A stretch of DNA of 64,000 nt from Marchantia polymorpha subsp. ruderalis (taxonomy: Eukaryota; Streptophyta; Marchantiopsida; Marchantiales; Marchantiaceae): assembly GCA_037833965.1 (NCBI GenBank), contig AP031358.1, positions 14,640,001-14,704,000 on the forward strand, written 5' to 3'. This document shows, piece after piece, positions 61,372 to 64,000 of this stretch. Under the pieces are notes generated by a model. It had not been told where the DNA came from. It saw nothing but the letters and a program-made list of their open reading frames with translations, and did not search any database. The stretch's first letter is position 1; every line of letters starts with the position of its first letter. The position numbers were made by a program, and so were the translations under genes.

Positions 61372-62955
61372 GGAAAGCAAAGTTTGCACTCCCCTCACAC
61401 TAACCACAACTTTGTCTACCACCCCCAGTGGTCTTACCTTCTGTTTGTTGGCCATACCAACAATTATGCTAGAAGGTCTAGAAGGTTGCATACCCAACTT
61501 CTGCATCAACCTCTCAGACATGGCATTCACAGCCGATCCACCATCAACCAACACATCTGATACATCATGTCCATTGATCCTCACTTCGATCTTTGAAGCA
61601 TGTGTACATACCTCCGAAGCAGCCGCATCCACCACCCCAACTCCCACATTGGTCATGTGAGCCTTCCCCTTAGATTTCCGCTTCTTGGTCCTTGTGGAGA
61701 TAAGACCTCCTCTTAACTCCTTCCGAATGGCTGGATTCAAGGCAATCAGCTGACCAACTGTTATATTGGCCTTCTGATTTCCTACATCCTCCACCACGTC
61801 ATACTTAGCTTGAGAAGATGAAATGGAAAAGTCATCCATGCCCAACTTCTTCCTTGGTACTCTTGGTTGACTCACTCCACTTGACCGTGTACTTCGACTT
61901 GGCGTGTCCTCCATGAAAATCGACTCGTCCGCAAATCGGGCACGCTTCTTCTCATGAGCAAGGATATCCACTTTCGATTTTGAGCTCTCCCCTTTCTCAA
62001 AAGTGCATTGATGAGGAAATACATCAATGGATGCTACTCCCTTATCCTTGGCTTGTTGCGTGGCCGGTGCATTGTTGTTGTGCCGAACTCCATCATGTTG
62101 TCGAGGGTTAGGACAATTCCTCTGGAAATGAGGACCTCCACAAGAAAAGCAAGAAACCGCAAAGTTTCCTGAAGGTGGATTTCCTCTTGGAGGATAATTT
62201 CCATACCCCCTAGAGCCTCCTCCTACGTTCTGATTCCTCTTCTCCCACAACTGTACTACATTGATCTTGAGATCTGCTAGAGTCTCCGTGATAGATTTCA
62301 ATTCATTTTGAAAATCCACACTAGGATTCGCTATCGTGGATGAAGTAGAAGGGTTTGAAACAATGGACCTTCCTACAACTGGTGGAGCTACTTCTCTAGC
62401 CACCAAGCTAGAATCATCATCTTCTAAGCTCTCCTCCATTCTAATAGCAATTCGAATGGCTTCAGCCTTAGAAGAGGGCTTCTCGTATCTCACCTTACTT
62501 CGAATCTCAGGTCTCAAACCTCCAACGAAGTTCTTCATGAGCATCGCCCTTATCCCCACCATTGTAGCATCCACTTCGTCTCCGCCCTTCCTCAACACCA
62601 CGTGGAATCTAGATTCCAACTTCTCGGTTCTCTCCACATAGGTCCTCACCTTCTCGTTCTCTCCTTGTTTCAAGAAGGTGACCTCACACATCAACTTTTC
62701 ATAACTTTCACTGGGAAGAAAGTTTTCGATCAGGTTCTCCGTTAATGTCTCCCACGTGTCGTCCTCCGAATGCTCCCTCTTGTACTCCTTGTACCACTTG
62801 AGAGCAGAATCCTCCAAGAAATCCGGCAAAAGCATAGCCCACTCGTCCTTCTTCCTCTCATTGTTTCCTATGCAAGCCCTCTTGAAGTCCCTAACAAAAG
62901 CTTCTACATCCTCATTCTCCCTCCCATAAAATACCGGAAGCTTCCCCATTTCCAA
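61372..62955 (-). mobile_element. Element A gag and start of protease
   Basis: An open frame of about 525 codons with a gypsy capsid region (FYGRENEDVEAFVRDFKRA, ALKWYKEYKRE, FVGGLRPEIRSKVR), a zinc knuckle (CFSCGGPHFQRNC), a long charged linker, and the beginning of a retroviral-type protease (SDVLVDGGSAVNAM). It is cut at 61372 by the insertion of element B. Confidence 0.92.
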
Positions 62956-63170
62956 CTAATTTTTTTTTATTTTTATTTTTATTGGAAATTTATATGGGGC
63001 TTCCTAATACAATATAAACAACACTAACTCCATCCTTGAGTAATTCATCAAAGGAAACACAAAAGGAATTGGTTGTTCCAAGATAGCCAAAGCTCTCTCC
63101 TCTCCTAGGCATACGATGAGTCTTACCCTCATCATCATCTTCTCCATCATTCGAATGATGATCTCCATCT

Positions 63171-63614
63171 TCAGTTGGAGCTTGAACCCGCTGAGGTCAC
63201 TTTCTCTGTTTCAGCACTTAGCTTGCCGTCAAACCCTTCCACAAGTGATTCCAGAAGTGCCTTCACTCCGCTGCATTCGTGTCCCGCTGGTAGCCCAATC
63301 ACTCCGCAATTGTCACAGAAGGTCGCGCTTTGGGATTCATGTGGCGATGATGGTCCCAAGTGAAGTTTCAAATCTCCCAAGTTCCTCTTGCTCCTCAATC
63401 TTCTATCTTTGTTCCGGAGGGAACAATTGACAACCTTATGGCCCTCCTCTCCACAATAAAAACAAGTTTCACGTTTGACTCTTGGAGATTGACTCACTAC
63501 TCTTTCTTCAAACTCTACCTTGAATTCTCTTGTATTGGAGTCTAAAGACACTATAACATCCAAGCCTTGAGGTACTTTGGATAACCTAATCTTCCAACCT
63601 TCTTGTTCACTCAT
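63171..63614 (-). mobile_element. Pre-gag CCHC-knuckle ORF of element A
   Basis: A 147-codon open frame about 215 bases upstream of the element A gag start, on the same strand. It holds a CCHC zinc knuckle (CFYCGEEGHKVVNC) followed by a basic RNKDRRLRSKR stretch, and then a second Cys/His-rich block (FCDNCGVIGLPAGHEC). Typical gypsy elements have no such ORF before gag. It could be a captured host zinc-knuckle segment or a diverged duplicate of the gag knuckle; it could also belong to older DNA into which A inserted, since the outer LTR is not in view. Confidence 0.55.
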
Positions 63615-63619
63615 TTTCC

Positions 63620-64000
63620 CATAAGACAGAAACCACTCAAAAGACCTCTCCCAGAAACGCTATCTACTTGACGAAAACTGTGAATGAAGAAATCAAAAAC
63701 TTTTGCTTTGTTATCTTGCTTTTGTACCCCCTCAACTTCAAATCATAATAACTTTGTCTCTAGACGTGATCTCTCAGTGAAATTTTGACTCAAACGTAGC
63801 TTATCTTCTAATACACACTCCTACGAAGTTTCAAAGCCTAAATTGAAATACAGAAAAAGTAATCAACTCTGTACAAACTTTCCAGAGAGCAGACTTTTGA
63901 TACCCGTGAAAACCCCTCAACTTCTAACTCTCATATCTTTTTGTTTACACATGCTCTAGACCTAAAACAAAAACGTAAACGTTCTCTATCTTCCAATCTA
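63620..64000. other. Right-edge stretch without recognised features
   Basis: Presumably the untranslated leader of element A, extending past the window. No LTR or primer-binding site was recognised before 64000. Confidence 0.4.

Larger units (their letters stand above)
51297..64000 (-). mobile_element. Element A: Ty3/gypsy retrotransposon (non-chromodomain), split by element B and running off the window
   Basis: Reading on the minus strand, right to left: a small CCHC ORF (63614-63171), gag-protease (62955 down to 61372), the whole of element B (61371-55334), the rest of the polyprotein (55333-52140), a purine-rich tract, and an LTR (about 52116-51297). The other LTR would lie beyond 64000. 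The coding parts are long and mostly open, so A was young when B entered it. One large interruption (B) is evident. The integrase region ends without a chromodomain, unlike B, so the two are from different gypsy lineages. Confidence 0.85.

Overview
The window is nuclear DNA from a land plant. Six spliced or single-exon plant housekeeping or regulatory genes, GT-AG introns, plant-type chromovirus retrotransposons and large AT-rich intergenic gaps all point that way. Low gene density, many GA/CT microsatellites and the mix of GC-rich leaders with AT-rich spacers would suit a bryophyte such as a liverwort, but this is inference and the species cannot be fixed from the sequence alone.

Layout. 1-1.46 kb: LINE debris (ORF1-like, endonuclease-like and 3' zinc-finger pieces) holding a decayed LTR fragment of the same family as the young retrotransposon at the far end. 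3.35-10.87 kb (minus): RADA, the organellar RadA/Sms recombination protein, 15 exons, all phases consistent, 653 aa, with a Ty1/copia gag fossil in its last intron. 12.41-13.06 kb (plus): PNO1, single exon, with a pair of inverted telo-box motifs upstream. 13.1-25.4 kb: mostly gene-poor, with hairpins, two GC-rich islands and the microsatellite-rich leader of the next gene. 25.43-27.79 kb (plus): a D6PK-like AGC VIII kinase in two exons. 30.86-32.96 kb (minus): an F-box protein in four exons. 33.9-36.8 kb: a long CT microsatellite, a hAT-like non-autonomous transposon and a diverged tandem duplication. 38.27-42.48 kb (minus): an EXS-domain membrane protein (ERD1/XPR1/SYG1 family, no SPX domain) in 12 exons. 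46.12-46.99 kb (minus): LSM3 in three exons, 97 aa. 47-51.3 kb: AT-rich spacer, then a GC-rich block.

51.3-64.0 kb is a nest of two Ty3/gypsy elements, both on the minus strand. Element B (55334-61371) is a structurally complete chromovirus with 408-bp LTRs that look identical by eye, a 5-bp GGAAA target duplication and an initiator-Met primer site. It sits inside the coding region of an older non-chromodomain element A, whose second LTR lies beyond the window. Both elements carry unexplained small ORFs upstream of gag: a tandem pair of sibling ORFs in B and a CCHC-knuckle ORF in A.

The host genes serve separate roles: organelle DNA recombination, 40S ribosome maturation, auxin-transport-type kinase signalling, ubiquitin ligase targeting, Golgi/phosphate-type membrane transport, and U6/mRNA-decay Sm-like ring. 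Nothing suggests they form a cluster. The most unusual material is in the nested retroelements and in several perfect inverted repeats in the spacers.
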